From assembly GCA_046296415.1 (NCBI GenBank), contig JBKBLN010000001.1:930001-994000 (forward strand): a stretch of DNA of 64,000 nt. The letters run 5' to 3'. Position numbers and translations under genes: made by a program. Origin of the DNA: CAYNRA01 sp046296415. GTDB taxonomy: Bacteria > Bacteroidota > Bacteroidia > Cytophagales > Spirosomataceae. The first letter of the stretch is position 1. Each line of letters opens with the position of its first letter. Below are positions 17,588 to 26,309 of this stretch, one piece after another. The notes below the pieces were generated by a model, which saw nothing but the letters and a program-made list of their open reading frames with translations, did no database searches and was not told the DNA's origin.

Positions 17588-18133
17588 ATGGAATTTTACG
17601 TATACGCTAAAGCTTTGCATATCATCGGGTTTGTCACTTGGTTTGCAGGGCTATTTTATTTGGTTCGGATGTTTGTCTATTTCGCGGAAGTGGATCAGAA
17701 ACCGGCCGCTTTACAAGCTGACTGGCGAGCCCAATTTACCCTGATGCAAAAGCGGGTGTATCAGATCATCTGTACGCCTGCCATGTATTTTACCTGGACA
17801 TTTGGTTTGACCATGTTATTCCTGAATCCTGAGATTTTGGCTCAAACCTGGATTCAGGTGAAATTAGTTTTATTGGTCATTTTGGTGGCGTATCATTTTT
17901 ATTGTAAGTCCATCATTGGCCGCCAAGAATCCGGTGAGATGGTGTATTCGTCTTTCCAGTTTCGCTTGTTGAACGAATTTCCAACGCTTTTCTTGGTGGC
18001 GATCGTCTTTTTGGCGGTGCTACGGGATTTCCAAAACTTTTTAGCTCTGTTTGGTGGCGTTCTGGCCTTTGGTGTTTCCCTATACTTTTTTGCCAAAGCC
18101 TACAAGCGGCGGCGGGAGCAGAAGGAAGAGTGA
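17588..18133 (+). CDS. hemJ: HemJ-type protoporphyrinogen IX oxidase
   Basis: 181 residues with four or five hydrophobic helices. The start of the protein reads AKALHIIGFVTWFAGLFYLVRMFVYFAE, containing the conserved His and Arg of the HemJ/UPF0093 family; WIQVKLVLLVILVAYH carries the conserved Lys, and RLLNEFPTLFLVAIV matches the later family motif. HemJ oxidises protoporphyrinogen IX to protoporphyrin IX in the inner membrane, the step after HemN. The C-terminus has an extra helix and a basic tail (KRRREQKEE), slightly longer than minimal members. Confidence 0.9.
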   Translation: MEFYVYAKALHIIGFVTWFAGLFYLVRMFVYFAEVDQKPAALQADWRAQFTLMQKRVYQIICTPAMYFTWTFGLTMLFLNPEILAQTWIQVKLVLLVILVAYHFYCKSIIGRQESGEMVYSSFQFRLLNEFPTLFLVAIVFLAVLRDFQNFLALFGGVLAFGVSLYFFAKAYKRRREQKEE

Positions 18134-18419
18134 GCGAGTTACCGAAATTTTTCGAGATAGAGGGTGACCTTACCAGACCTACATGACCCATTGCGAAGCT
18201 AACGGGACTCTTGTGGTTGATCCGATTCGACATTTTATTTTGTCCGGACAATACGCCCTCTTTTCAAAACAGGTTGATATGCTGGAATCAGAGCCCGGGA
18301 AATACTCCGAAATTCCTCATGAGAGTAAAATGAAAGTAAGAATATGGAATGAGTTGGCCAATTAAATCCTAAATTTGATTCTTACTTTTAGGATTTATTT
18401 TCCATTTCATATTCGATCC

Positions 18420-19004
18420 ATGCAAACCCATCCCTCCCTGTCTGTCTCCGAAGCTACCGATATTCTCACTATGTTAACCCACATTGAATCGGGTGATTGG
18501 GATAAAGCCCATGATTTGGCCCAAAGTCAAGAAGGCGTCTGGGCCTATGATCGTCTGCATGCGTATCTACATCTTTTGGAAGGGGACCAATGGAATGCCG
18601 GCTACTGGTACCGCCGGTGTGGCATAACACCAAGCAAGGTATCGAAAAAAGAAGAATGGCAGTTCTTGCGGCAATGGATCAATCCTTTTCTCCTTCCCAC
18701 CTCCACGTTGTTTCATGTAGTAGAGACCTCGGAATGGGAAAGTCAAATCCATTCACCCACCTTTCTCCCCGCAACCTATGTCTCCGAAGGATTTATCCAT
18801 TTGTGTACCGAAGAGCAACTTCCCGGTGTTTTGGAACGGTATTATGCCGGACGAACCGACATTTCATTGCTAACCTTGGATGCAGAATCCCTGAAAGATC
18901 ATCTAAAAATGGAGCCTGGGCCAACGGGCGACTATTTTCCCCACTTGTTTTCGGCCATTCCTTCGTCAGCCGTCATAAAAATATCGGCGATCGAAAATTC
19001 GTAA
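18420..19004 (+). CDS. Two-domain protein: N-terminal EGD-NA-YWY domain fused to DUF952
   Basis: 194 residues. Residues 1-75 match a small conserved bacterial protein seen in isolation elsewhere (DWDKAHDLAQ, AYDRLHAYLHLLEGDQWNAGYWYRR). Residues about 95-194 are a DUF952 domain (LFHVVETSEWE, TYVSEGFIHLCTEEQLPGVLERYYAGRTD, EPGPTGDYFPHLF). DUF952 has a fold related to ADP-ribosyltransferases by published structural reasoning; no activity is known. No signal peptide. The start at 18420 avoids a hydrophobic leader that upstream codons would add. The 286-base region before it holds no convincing gene. It precedes ppc by about 120 bases. Confidence 0.75.
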   Translation: MQTHPSLSVSEATDILTMLTHIESGDWDKAHDLAQSQEGVWAYDRLHAYLHLLEGDQWNAGYWYRRCGITPSKVSKKEEWQFLRQWINPFLLPTSTLFHVVETSEWESQIHSPTFLPATYVSEGFIHLCTEEQLPGVLERYYAGRTDISLLTLDAESLKDHLKMEPGPTGDYFPHLFSAIPSSAVIKISAIENS

Positions 19005-19090
19005 ATTGGATTTAACGAAATAATATTTGGATTTTCAAAGGTAAAATAGGGGGATTATGGGGGTATTCGGACATTTTTTCCAAATTTCCT

Positions 19091-19098
19091 TATATTTG
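19091..19098 (+). promoter_or_regulatory. -7 box upstream of ppc
   Basis: TATATTTG matches TAnnTTTG 24 bases before the ppc ATG. It is followed at once by the near-palindrome TGTCCGGAC; the full palindrome TGTCCGGACA also occurs at 18241-18250. Confidence 0.5.
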
Positions 19099-19122
19099 TC
19101 CGGACCTAATCGACCGATCCTC

Positions 19123-21678
19123 ATGCCAAAACAAAACGTGGAGACTTTGTTCACCCAGGAAGTCCATAACAAGTATTTGGTCTTCAATACGTTGTTCTCC
19201 CGACTCCCGTACGACAAAATGACTAAAATTGGGCAACTCATGCCCTTCCTTCACGATGCCGCCCAAGTAGGTTTTGAGGCCGGCCAAAGCCCGAAGGAAA
19301 TCATTGATCAATTCTTTGAACGCTACACACACATTCGGACCGAAAAGGAGAAAATCGATTTACTGTTTCGATTTATCACCTACATCGAACGTCAGGTAGT
19401 TCTGTTTGATAGTGTGGAGGAGGCTGCGTTTGATAAACTCTCCAGTCTCAATCCCGCAGGTCGCTTAACCGCCCTTTTAGCTTTGGCTCAACAAGAGGAC
19501 AAATTGGAAGCGGTTCGAGAAAAACTGAGAAACTTCAAGGTTCGGATGGTTTTTACGGCTCATCCTACCCAATTTTACCCGAATAGCGTGCTTCGGATAA
19601 TTCAAGATTTAGAGACCTGCATTAAACGCAATGACATCAACGCTATCGATACATTGTTGCAGCAGCTTGGAAAAACTCCGTTTATTAATGAACAACAACC
19701 CACGCCTGTAGAGGAAGCCCAAAGTATTTTGTTTTTCCTTCGTCACGTGTATTTTGAGGTACTTAGCCAATTGCACGAACGAGTTTACAGTGATATTTTT
19801 GAGGAGGATGAGGCATTTCGGCCGATCATTGAGCTGGGCTTTTGGCCAGGGGGAGATCGAGATGGAAATCCCTTTGTAACCTCCGAAATTACACGGAGAG
19901 TGGCCAGGGAATTACGCATTGCTATCTTAAAGTGTTACTATAATCAGTTTAAGGAGATACGTCGTCGCTTTACTTTTCGTGGCATCATTCCTTTGCTAGA
20001 TAAGATCAATCAACGGCTCTATACCAATATGTTTGGGATGGACCAGGATCTTACAGCCGATCAGCTGTTATCCATGCTGTCTGAGGTTCGCGAAAAAATG
20101 GTCAACGATCACAACGGAATGTTTTTGTCCGAATTGGATCGATTCATTCGTCGGGTGAAGTTATTTGGAATGCATTTTGCCAGCTTGGATATTCGGCAGG
20201 ATTCTTCCATCCATACGCAAGTTTTGCAAGCCGTGGTGACGACCTATCGTCCTGAAATGGGTGATTATGCTACCTGGACTGAGGAGCAAAAAATTCAATT
20301 TTTGTTGAACGAGAACCTTTCCGTCCATCCCGATGACTTGCCTGAAGGAATTATTCGGGATACGTTCTTGACGATCTTAGCCATTCGCGATATTCAAGCC
20401 ACCAACGGCGCCAAGGCCTGCCATCGATATATTATCTCCAATTCCACCGCTCCTTCCTCGGTCTTGGAGGTGATGGCGATGTTTCGATTTATTGGGCATA
20501 CACCAGAGGACTGTTCGGTCGACATCGTACCCCTTTTTGAAACCATCGAAGGGCTGGATGCGGGGCCAACCACGATGTTTAGCCTTTATAACCTTCCGAT
20601 GTATCAAAAGCACCTCGCCCGCCGTGGAAAATCCCAGACTATCATGTTGGGTTTTTCGGATGGTACGAAAGACGGTGGTTATATCAAAGCCAATTGGGAA
20701 ATTTTCAAAGCCAAAGAAAAGCTTTCGTATGTTTCGAAAGTCAATGGAATCAGTGTCCTGTTTTTTGACGGCCGGGGAGGGCCCCCAGCACGCGGTGGTG
20801 GCAAGACACATCAATTTTATGCCTCCCAAGGCCCTACCATCGCCAATAACGAAATTCAGATTACCATTCAAGGGCAGACGATTTCGTCTATGTATGGCTC
20901 CTTAAGTCAAGCGCAATATCATTTTGAACAATTGCTTTCGGCGGGCATTATCAATGACGTATTTACAGATAAGCAATCCACACTCAATGAAAAAGAGCGC
21001 AAACTGATTGAGGAGCTGGCGGAAATTGGGGGTGAAAAATACTTGGCATTGAAGCAACATCCACAATTTGTTCCCTATTTAGAGCATAAAAGTCCGTTGA
21101 AGTTTTACGGCAAAACAAAAATAGGCTCTCGACCCACTAAACGGTCGGCGAGTGCACAATTGAAACTATCGGACTTACGGGCCATTCCGTTTGTGGGTTC
21201 GTGGAGTCAGCTAAAACAAAATATCCCCGGATTTTTTGGCTTTGGTACCGCGTTGCAGGTCAAGATCAACGAAGGGAAATTAGGAGACCTTCAAGAGTTA
21301 TACCAAAACTCTTTGTACTTTAAAACCCTGATGCAAAATAGTATGATGGCCCTCCAGAAATCCTATTTTGCCCTGACGTCCTACATGAAGGAGGATCCGG
21401 TTTTTGGGGATTTCTGGAAGCTATTGTATGCCGAATATGAAATATCGGTTCGGAATATGCTTTTGGTTTCTGGACAAAAAGGGTTGATGGATAGTGATCC
21501 TGTCAATATGCACTCTGTCAACTACCGAGAGTCCATCATTCTTCCTCTTTTAGCCATCCAACAATATGCTTTGCAGAAATTGGAAGAAGAAAACAGCGAA
21601 GAGATCCGAAATACCTTTGAAAAAATGGTGACTCGATCATTATTTGGTAATATCAATGCCTCCCGTAATTCGGCCTAA
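19123..21678 (+). CDS. ppc: Phosphoenolpyruvate carboxylase
   Basis: 851 residues from MPKQNVETLF, a usual length. Catalytic motifs are VFTAHPTQ, GGDRDGNPFVT, MLGFSDGTKDGGY and the glycine loop FDGRGGPPARGGGKTH. The loop has Asp where enterobacterial enzymes have His (FHGRGG), a variant familiar from Bacteroidota. The C-terminus ends in RNSA rather than the classical NTG. The enzyme adds bicarbonate to PEP to give oxaloacetate, refilling the TCA cycle. A start 22 codons upstream would lie before the -7 box. Confidence 0.96.
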   Translation: MPKQNVETLFTQEVHNKYLVFNTLFSRLPYDKMTKIGQLMPFLHDAAQVGFEAGQSPKEIIDQFFERYTHIRTEKEKIDLLFRFITYIERQVVLFDSVEEAAFDKLSSLNPAGRLTALLALAQQEDKLEAVREKLRNFKVRMVFTAHPTQFYPNSVLRIIQDLETCIKRNDINAIDTLLQQLGKTPFINEQQPTPVEEAQSILFFLRHVYFEVLSQLHERVYSDIFEEDEAFRPIIELGFWPGGDRDGNPFVTSEITRRVARELRIAILKCYYNQFKEIRRRFTFRGIIPLLDKINQRLYTNMFGMDQDLTADQLLSMLSEVREKMVNDHNGMFLSELDRFIRRVKLFGMHFASLDIRQDSSIHTQVLQAVVTTYRPEMGDYATWTEEQKIQFLLNENLSVHPDDLPEGIIRDTFLTILAIRDIQATNGAKACHRYIISNSTAPSSVLEVMAMFRFIGHTPEDCSVDIVPLFETIEGLDAGPTTMFSLYNLPMYQKHLARRGKSQTIMLGFSDGTKDGGYIKANWEIFKAKEKLSYVSKVNGISVLFFDGRGGPPARGGGKTHQFYASQGPTIANNEIQITIQGQTISSMYGSLSQAQYHFEQLLSAGIINDVFTDKQSTLNEKERKLIEELAEIGGEKYLALKQHPQFVPYLEHKSPLKFYGKTKIGSRPTKRSASAQLKLSDLRAIPFVGSWSQLKQNIPGFFGFGTALQVKINEGKLGDLQELYQNSLYFKTLMQNSMMALQKSYFALTSYMKEDPVFGDFWKLLYAEYEISVRNMLLVSGQKGLMDSDPVNMHSVNYRESIILPLLAIQQYALQKLEEENSEEIRNTFEKMVTRSLFGNINASRNSA

Positions 21679-21744
21679 ATACATGTTTATCACATGAAAA
21701 GTAGATTTTAGTTTATTTAACCACAAGGATTGATAGGATTCTTC

Positions 21745-21752
21745 TACATTTG
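21745..21752 (+). promoter_or_regulatory. -7 box upstream of the Bor-like lipoprotein gene
   Basis: TACATTTG matches TAnnTTTG and lies 29 bases before the ATG at 21782. Confidence 0.45.
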
Positions 21753-21781
21753 TATTTATTTAAACATAAACGATCAGTACG

Positions 21782-22075
21782 ATGAAAAAAATAAGTCGAA
21801 ATGTGTTGGCTCTGGCTTTATTAGCCATTTCTATGAGTTCTTGTTATACCTATACCTACACAGTGGGAAAAGGGCCTCAAACTGGCATTGAGGTGACAAA
21901 AAAGAACCATTATTTGATTGCAGGTCTTGCCCCTTTAAAAGTCTCAGATCCCGTACAAATGGCGGGTGGTGCTACCGATTACCAGGTGACTATCACCCAT
22001 ACGTTTGTAGATGGTTTGATCAATGGTCTGACAGGCGGGATTTATACTCCCACGACTACCAAGGTCAAAAAATAA
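21782..22075 (+). CDS. Small Bor-like lipoprotein
   Basis: 97 residues. A lipoprotein signal ends in SMSSC (Cys at about 21). The mature part (TYTYTVGKGPQTGIEVTKKNH, YLIAGLAPLKV, then VTITHTFVDGLINGLTGGIYTPTTTKV) resembles the Bor/Iss family, small outer-membrane lipoproteins of unclear role first known from phage lambda. Homologues are widespread in Bacteroidota without phage context, and there is no phage gene here. It has its own -7 box and terminator. Confidence 0.7.
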   Translation: MKKISRNVLALALLAISMSSCYTYTYTVGKGPQTGIEVTKKNHYLIAGLAPLKVSDPVQMAGGATDYQVTITHTFVDGLINGLTGGIYTPTTTKVKK

Positions 22076-22091
22076 ATTAGGCTTATCCAGC

Positions 22092-22121
22092 AAAAAACCA
22101 GGTCCAACGACCTGGTTTTTT
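22092..22121. terminator. Intrinsic terminator between the Bor-like gene and argS
   Basis: Perfect 13-base arms AAAAAACCAGGTC / GACCTGGTTTTTT with a 4-base loop; the flanking A and T runs make it bidirectional for the two convergent genes. Confidence 0.9.
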
Positions 22122-22130
22122 GTTTAATAG

Positions 22131-22152
22131 GAGAATGGATCAATCCATTCTC
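22131..22152. repeat. Perfect inverted repeat at the 3' end of argS
   Basis: GAGAATGGAT-CA-ATCCATTCTC: ten-base arms separated by two bases, ending directly at the argS stop codon and 9 bases from the terminator. It again contains the ATGGAT/ATCCAT core seen at 5800-5853. Confidence 0.6.
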
Positions 22153-23931
22153 TTACATCCTTTCGGGAACATTCACTCCGAGTAGATACATGCTCTTTTT
22201 AAGTGTTTTCGCTACTTGGTCGATCAAAGCTAAACGGAAGTTTCGTATCTCTAGATTAGCTTCGTTTAAAACAGAACATTCGGCATAAAACGAATTGAAT
22301 TGTTTGGCAACATCAAACGCATAATTCGCTAAGATGGAAGGGGCGTACTCCAAACCTGCTTTGGCTAATTGGTTCGGATAGTCGTTGAGCAGTTGAATCA
22401 ATGCAACTTCCGATCCCGTTAGGTGAAGGTCTGTACTTACTACCTGAGGAACCACAATGTCCTGCGCCTGGGCTTTTCGTAAAATGGATTGGATTCGGGC
22501 ATGGGTATATTGAATGAACGGGCCCGTATTCCCTTGAAAATCAATGGATTCTTGCGGATTGAACAACATACGCTTTTTGGGTTCCACTTTTAACAAAAAG
22601 TATTTTAATGCACCCAATGCCAACATTTTGAATAAATTGGAAGCCTCCTCAGGGGAGAAGTCGTCGATTTTCCCACGGGAGCGAGTCGTTTCCTCGGCGG
22701 TCTCGATCATCTCTTTGACCAGATCATCGGCATCGACGACAGTTCCCTCTCTGGACTTCATCTTGCCCGTTGGGAGGTCGACCATACCGTAAGATAAGTG
22801 ATAACAACCGTCCGCATAGGTTCTGCCCAACCGTTTTAAAATGGCGAATAATACCTGAAAATGATAATCTTGCTCATTTCCAACCACCCAAATGGACTTT
22901 TCGGTTGGATGATCGGCGAACTTGAGATCGGTCGTGCCTAAATCTTGAGTCATGTACACCGAGGTACCATCACCTCGTAAAACCAACTTATGATCTAGCC
23001 CCTCCTCGGTCAAGTCGATCCAAACCGATTGGTCAGGTTTTTGGTAAAACACACCTTTGGCAAGTCCCTCTTCAACCAGTTCTTTCCCGAGGAGGTAAGT
23101 GTCAGATTCATAATAGGTGGTATCAAAGTCAACCCCAATGAGGTCATAGGTTTGTTTAAATCCATCATATACCCATCCGTTCATTTTCTTCCAAAGGGAA
23201 ATAACCTCTGGATCTTGCTGTTCCCATTGAACGAGTAAATCTTGGGCGGCTAACAGGATGGGCGCTTTCTTTTTGGCTTCTTCTTCTGGAATGCCCTGAG
23301 CTACTAATTCTTCTACCTCTTTTTTGAAGAGTTGATCATACAGAACGTAGTATTTACCGGCAAGGTGGTCACCTTTGATTCCCGAACTCTCAGGGGTTTC
23401 ACCATTTCCAAGGCGGGCATAGGCGATCATGGACTTACAAATATGGATTCCACGGTCATTCACCAAACAGGCCTTTACAACATCCCAACCGTTGGCTTCC
23501 AAGATGCGCGCCATGGAATGCCCTAGAAAATTATTTCGGAGATGTCCTAAATGCAGGGGTTTATTGGTGTTGGGTGACGAGTATTCTACCATCACGGAGG
23601 CGTTCCGCTTGGGAAGTCGATCCACTGGGTGGTCTAAAATTGATTGAAAAGTTGAAATCCAGGCTTGATCGGTCAAAACAATATTCAAAAAGCCTTGCAC
23701 CACATTGAAACCAGCAACAAACGGAAGATTTTGAACTAAATAGTCCCCAATTGCCTGCCCAATTTCGGCGGGAGATTTTTTGAGAGCCTTGACCAAAGGG
23801 AAAACGACAAACGTATGTGAACCTTCAAAGTCTTTTCGTGTGGCTTGAAGGGTAATGTCCATTTCATATTGGTAAAGCGTGGTGAGAGCTTGGTGGATTC
23901 CTTGGGTCAATTGGGCGTCTATCGTCATCAT
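22153..23931 (-). CDS. argS: Arginyl-tRNA synthetase
   Basis: 592 residues. Class I synthetase with the HIGH-like motif in SSPNTNKPLHLGHLRNNFLG, an N-terminal Arg-tRNA-specific additional domain (FVVFPLVKALKKSP.. VQGFLNI) and a C-terminal DALR anticodon-binding domain. KMKSREGTVV stands where the KMSKS loop is expected (KMKSR). It charges tRNA-Arg in the cytoplasm. The start can be either of two adjacent ATG codons (23931 or 23928). It is divergent from yicC. Confidence 0.96.
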   Translation of the reverse strand: MMTIDAQLTQGIHQALTTLYQYEMDITLQATRKDFEGSHTFVVFPLVKALKKSPAEIGQAIGDYLVQNLPFVAGFNVVQGFLNIVLTDQAWISTFQSILDHPVDRLPKRNASVMVEYSSPNTNKPLHLGHLRNNFLGHSMARILEANGWDVVKACLVNDRGIHICKSMIAYARLGNGETPESSGIKGDHLAGKYYVLYDQLFKKEVEELVAQGIPEEEAKKKAPILLAAQDLLVQWEQQDPEVISLWKKMNGWVYDGFKQTYDLIGVDFDTTYYESDTYLLGKELVEEGLAKGVFYQKPDQSVWIDLTEEGLDHKLVLRGDGTSVYMTQDLGTTDLKFADHPTEKSIWVVGNEQDYHFQVLFAILKRLGRTYADGCYHLSYGMVDLPTGKMKSREGTVVDADDLVKEMIETAEETTRSRGKIDDFSPEEASNLFKMLALGALKYFLLKVEPKKRMLFNPQESIDFQGNTGPFIQYTHARIQSILRKAQAQDIVVPQVVSTDLHLTGSEVALIQLLNDYPNQLAKAGLEYAPSILANYAFDVAKQFNSFYAECSVLNEANLEIRNFRLALIDQVAKTLKKSMYLLGVNVPERM

Positions 23932-24004
23932 ATAAATTCGGTCGGCGAAGGGCCGTTGGTTAATGGTCGGGCAAAATTAATTAAAAACCGCCATGAAAAT
24001 TACC

Positions 24005-24012
24005 TATCTTTG
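24005..24012 (+). promoter_or_regulatory. -7 box upstream of yicC
   Basis: TATCTTTG fits TAnnTTTG, 60 bases before the yicC start, in the 141-base divergent region shared with argS. Confidence 0.45.
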
Positions 24013-24072
24013 AAAGTTCACATTGTTACACCTGGGCGAATTCCCGAGGCTCGCCCTTTGTCTGCTTGATTT

Positions 24073-24957
24073 ATGTTGCAATCCATGACCGGATTTGGGT
24101 CTGCCACCCAAGAAAATGATCAAATGATCGTGACGGCGGAAGTAAAATCCCTTAATTCTAAATTCTCCGATATTTATTGCCGAATGCCCCGAGCGTTGTC
24201 GGATAAAGAAATTGAAATTCGGAATCTTTTGTCCAAAGAGCTAGAAAGAGGAAAAATTGAATTTACACTGACCATTACGCCCAAAGAGGCTAGTCAAGTG
24301 GGAACTACCGTCAATCGTCCTACCGTGAAAGCGTATTTTCGGGATTTACATGAAACAGCCCAAGAGCTTGGCTTTGAGCCATCCGCCACCGAGCTACTTC
24401 GAATGGCTACAATGATGCCCAATGCCTATTTGACCAGCGCCGCCAACGAGGAACAAGCGCAAACAGACTGGCAATTTATGCTGGATGTTGTGCAACAAGC
24501 GATCCGGAAATGCCAAGAGTTCCGACTCCAAGAAGGGCTAAACACCAAAGCAAAATTTGTGGATTACATCGAAACGTTGAACTCCCTACTCACCCAAGTA
24601 GCCGAGCAAGATCCCAAACGTGTTCCGGTGATTCGGGAGCGTATTCAGCGGACCATTGCCGAATGGAGCCAAGCTGAAAACTTCGATCAAAATCGGTTCG
24701 AACAAGAACTTATTTACTACATCGAAAAATTCGATATTTCGGAAGAGAAAGTTCGACTTAAAAATCACCTAGATTATTTCTTGAAAGAACTCCACCAAGC
24801 CTCCAATGGAAAAAAATTGAACTTTATCGCCCAAGAAATCGGACGTGAAATCAATACCATAGGTTCTAAAGCCAACGATGCGTTGATCCAACGACTCGTG
24901 GTCCAAATGAAAGACGAATTGGAGAAAATTAAAGAACAAACGCTTAATATCGTGTAA
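24073..24957 (+). CDS. YicC/YloC family endoribonuclease
   Basis: 294 residues. The N-terminus MLQSMTGFGSAT and the ensuing KSLNSKFSDIYCRMPRAL are diagnostic for YicC, as is the C-terminal part (EEKVRLKNHLDYF, GKKLNFIAQEIGREINTIGSKAND). YicC proteins form hexamers and cut RNA; in E. coli YicC has been linked to small-RNA turnover. It lies 72 bases upstream of ychF; a -7 box at 24988 gives ychF its own promoter. Confidence 0.93.
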   Translation: MLQSMTGFGSATQENDQMIVTAEVKSLNSKFSDIYCRMPRALSDKEIEIRNLLSKELERGKIEFTLTITPKEASQVGTTVNRPTVKAYFRDLHETAQELGFEPSATELLRMATMMPNAYLTSAANEEQAQTDWQFMLDVVQQAIRKCQEFRLQEGLNTKAKFVDYIETLNSLLTQVAEQDPKRVPVIRERIQRTIAEWSQAENFDQNRFEQELIYYIEKFDISEEKVRLKNHLDYFLKELHQASNGKKLNFIAQEIGREINTIGSKANDALIQRLVVQMKDELEKIKEQTLNIV

Positions 24958-24987
24958 GTTCTCCTTCTCATTCCGAAGGAAATTCGT

Positions 24988-24995
24988 TAATTTTG
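24988..24995 (+). promoter_or_regulatory. -7 box upstream of ychF
   Basis: TAATTTTG fits TAnnTTTG, 34 bases before the ychF ATG. Confidence 0.45.
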
Positions 24996-25029
24996 CGACT
25001 TTTTAAATCAGAACAATCTTCGTATCCAT

Positions 25030-26133
25030 ATGGCACTGAAAGCCGGCATCGTGGGTTTGCCCAATGTAGGGAAATCGACTTTATTTAATGCAGTTTCCAC
25101 AAGCGCCAAAGCGCAAGCAAGTAATTACCGATTTTGTACCATCGAGCCTAACGTAGGTTTGGTCGATGTACCCGACGAACGATTGTATGCGTTGGCGAAA
25201 TTGGTGAATCCCAATCGAATTGTCCCAACTCAAATTGAAATTGTGGATATCGCGGGTCTAGTTCGGGGAGCTTCCCGTGGTGAAGGGCTTGGAAATAAAT
25301 TCTTAGGAAACATTCGGGAAGTGGATGCGATTATTCACGTGATTCGTTGCTTTGAGGACGAAAATGTTCTTCGGGAAGAAGGAGCCATTAACCCGGTGAG
25401 CGACAAAGAAATCATTGATACGGAGCTTCAGCTAAAAGATCTGGAAAGTGTAGAGAAAAAACTAGCCCGAATCGGAAAATCGGCTCGTGTCGGTGGTGAT
25501 GCCAAAGCTAAAGCCGAACTGGATGTACTTGAGCGCTGTAAAGCCTGGTTGGAACAAGGGAAAAACATCCGGGGTTTGGGTCTGACCAAGGAAGAACTTC
25601 CAGCTATTGCCGATTTGTTTTTACTCACCTTGAAGCCAACCCTCTATGTGGCAAACGTAGATGAGGCCTCCATGCACACGGGAAACGCCTATTCGGAAGC
25701 TCTACAAAAAGTAGCTGATGAGGAAGGCGCTCAAATGATCGTTTTGAACAACTCCATCGAAGCTCAAATTGCCGAAATGGAGGATCCGGAGGATAAGGAA
25801 TTGTTTCTGGGCGAATATGGTATGAAAGAAGCGGGATTGAACCGTTTGATTCGGTCTGCCTACCAGTTGCTTAATCTAGGAACATACTTTACCGCCGGGG
25901 TGCAAGAGGTACGCGCCTGGACGATCCAAAAAGGATGGAAAGCCCCCCAAGCTGCTAGCGTCATTCATACCGATTTTGAACGTGGATTTATCAAGGCGGA
26001 AGTCATTGCGTATGATGATTATATCAAATATGGCTCTGAATTGGCCTGCAAAGAGGTCGGTCGTCTTCGAATCGAAGGGAAAGAATATGTGGTAGCTGAC
26101 GGTGATGTCATGCATTTCCGGTTCAATGTCTAA
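25030..26133 (+). CDS. ychF: Redox-regulated ATPase YchF / OLA1 family
   Basis: 367 residues, standard length. G1 motif GLPNVGKSTLFNAVS, switch region with DIAGLVRGASRGEGLGNKFL, the altered G4 (NVDE in place of NKxD) that explains ATP preference, and the C-terminal TGS domain (LGTYFTAGVQEVRAWTI). YchF binds ribosomes and is involved in translation and stress responses. It is followed by a strong terminator, so it probably ends its transcript. Confidence 0.97.
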   Translation: MALKAGIVGLPNVGKSTLFNAVSTSAKAQASNYRFCTIEPNVGLVDVPDERLYALAKLVNPNRIVPTQIEIVDIAGLVRGASRGEGLGNKFLGNIREVDAIIHVIRCFEDENVLREEGAINPVSDKEIIDTELQLKDLESVEKKLARIGKSARVGGDAKAKAELDVLERCKAWLEQGKNIRGLGLTKEELPAIADLFLLTLKPTLYVANVDEASMHTGNAYSEALQKVADEEGAQMIVLNNSIEAQIAEMEDPEDKELFLGEYGMKEAGLNRLIRSAYQLLNLGTYFTAGVQEVRAWTIQKGWKAPQAASVIHTDFERGFIKAEVIAYDDYIKYGSELACKEVGRLRIEGKEYVVADGDVMHFRFNV

Positions 26134-26151
26134 TGACCTGGCTACCCTCAA

Positions 26152-26193
26152 CCAAAATACCCCGAGCAGGCAATCCTACTCGGGGTATTTTGG
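26152..26193 (+). terminator. Intrinsic terminator after ychF
   Basis: Perfect 15-base arms CCAAAATACCCCGAG / CTCGGGGTATTTTGG around a 12-base centre; T-rich after the stem. Confidence 0.82.
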
Positions 26194-26309
26194 TTTTGAT
26201 CCGATTATACAACAAATATCACCAATTGTAGCTAATCAGGTTCCAATTATTAAATAGCCCAAATGGGTTACTTTTTATCGGGTAGTTTTGGTTATCAAAT
26301 TACCCTTGC

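Noticed and set aside
18183..18365. A 60-codon open frame before the DUF952 fusion gene
   Set aside because: No known motif, no start signal and odd composition; the stretch looks like ordinary intergenic DNA.
21782..22075. Prophage remnant, because Bor is a lambda gene
   Set aside because: No other phage gene is near; Bor-like lipoproteins occur widely outside phages.
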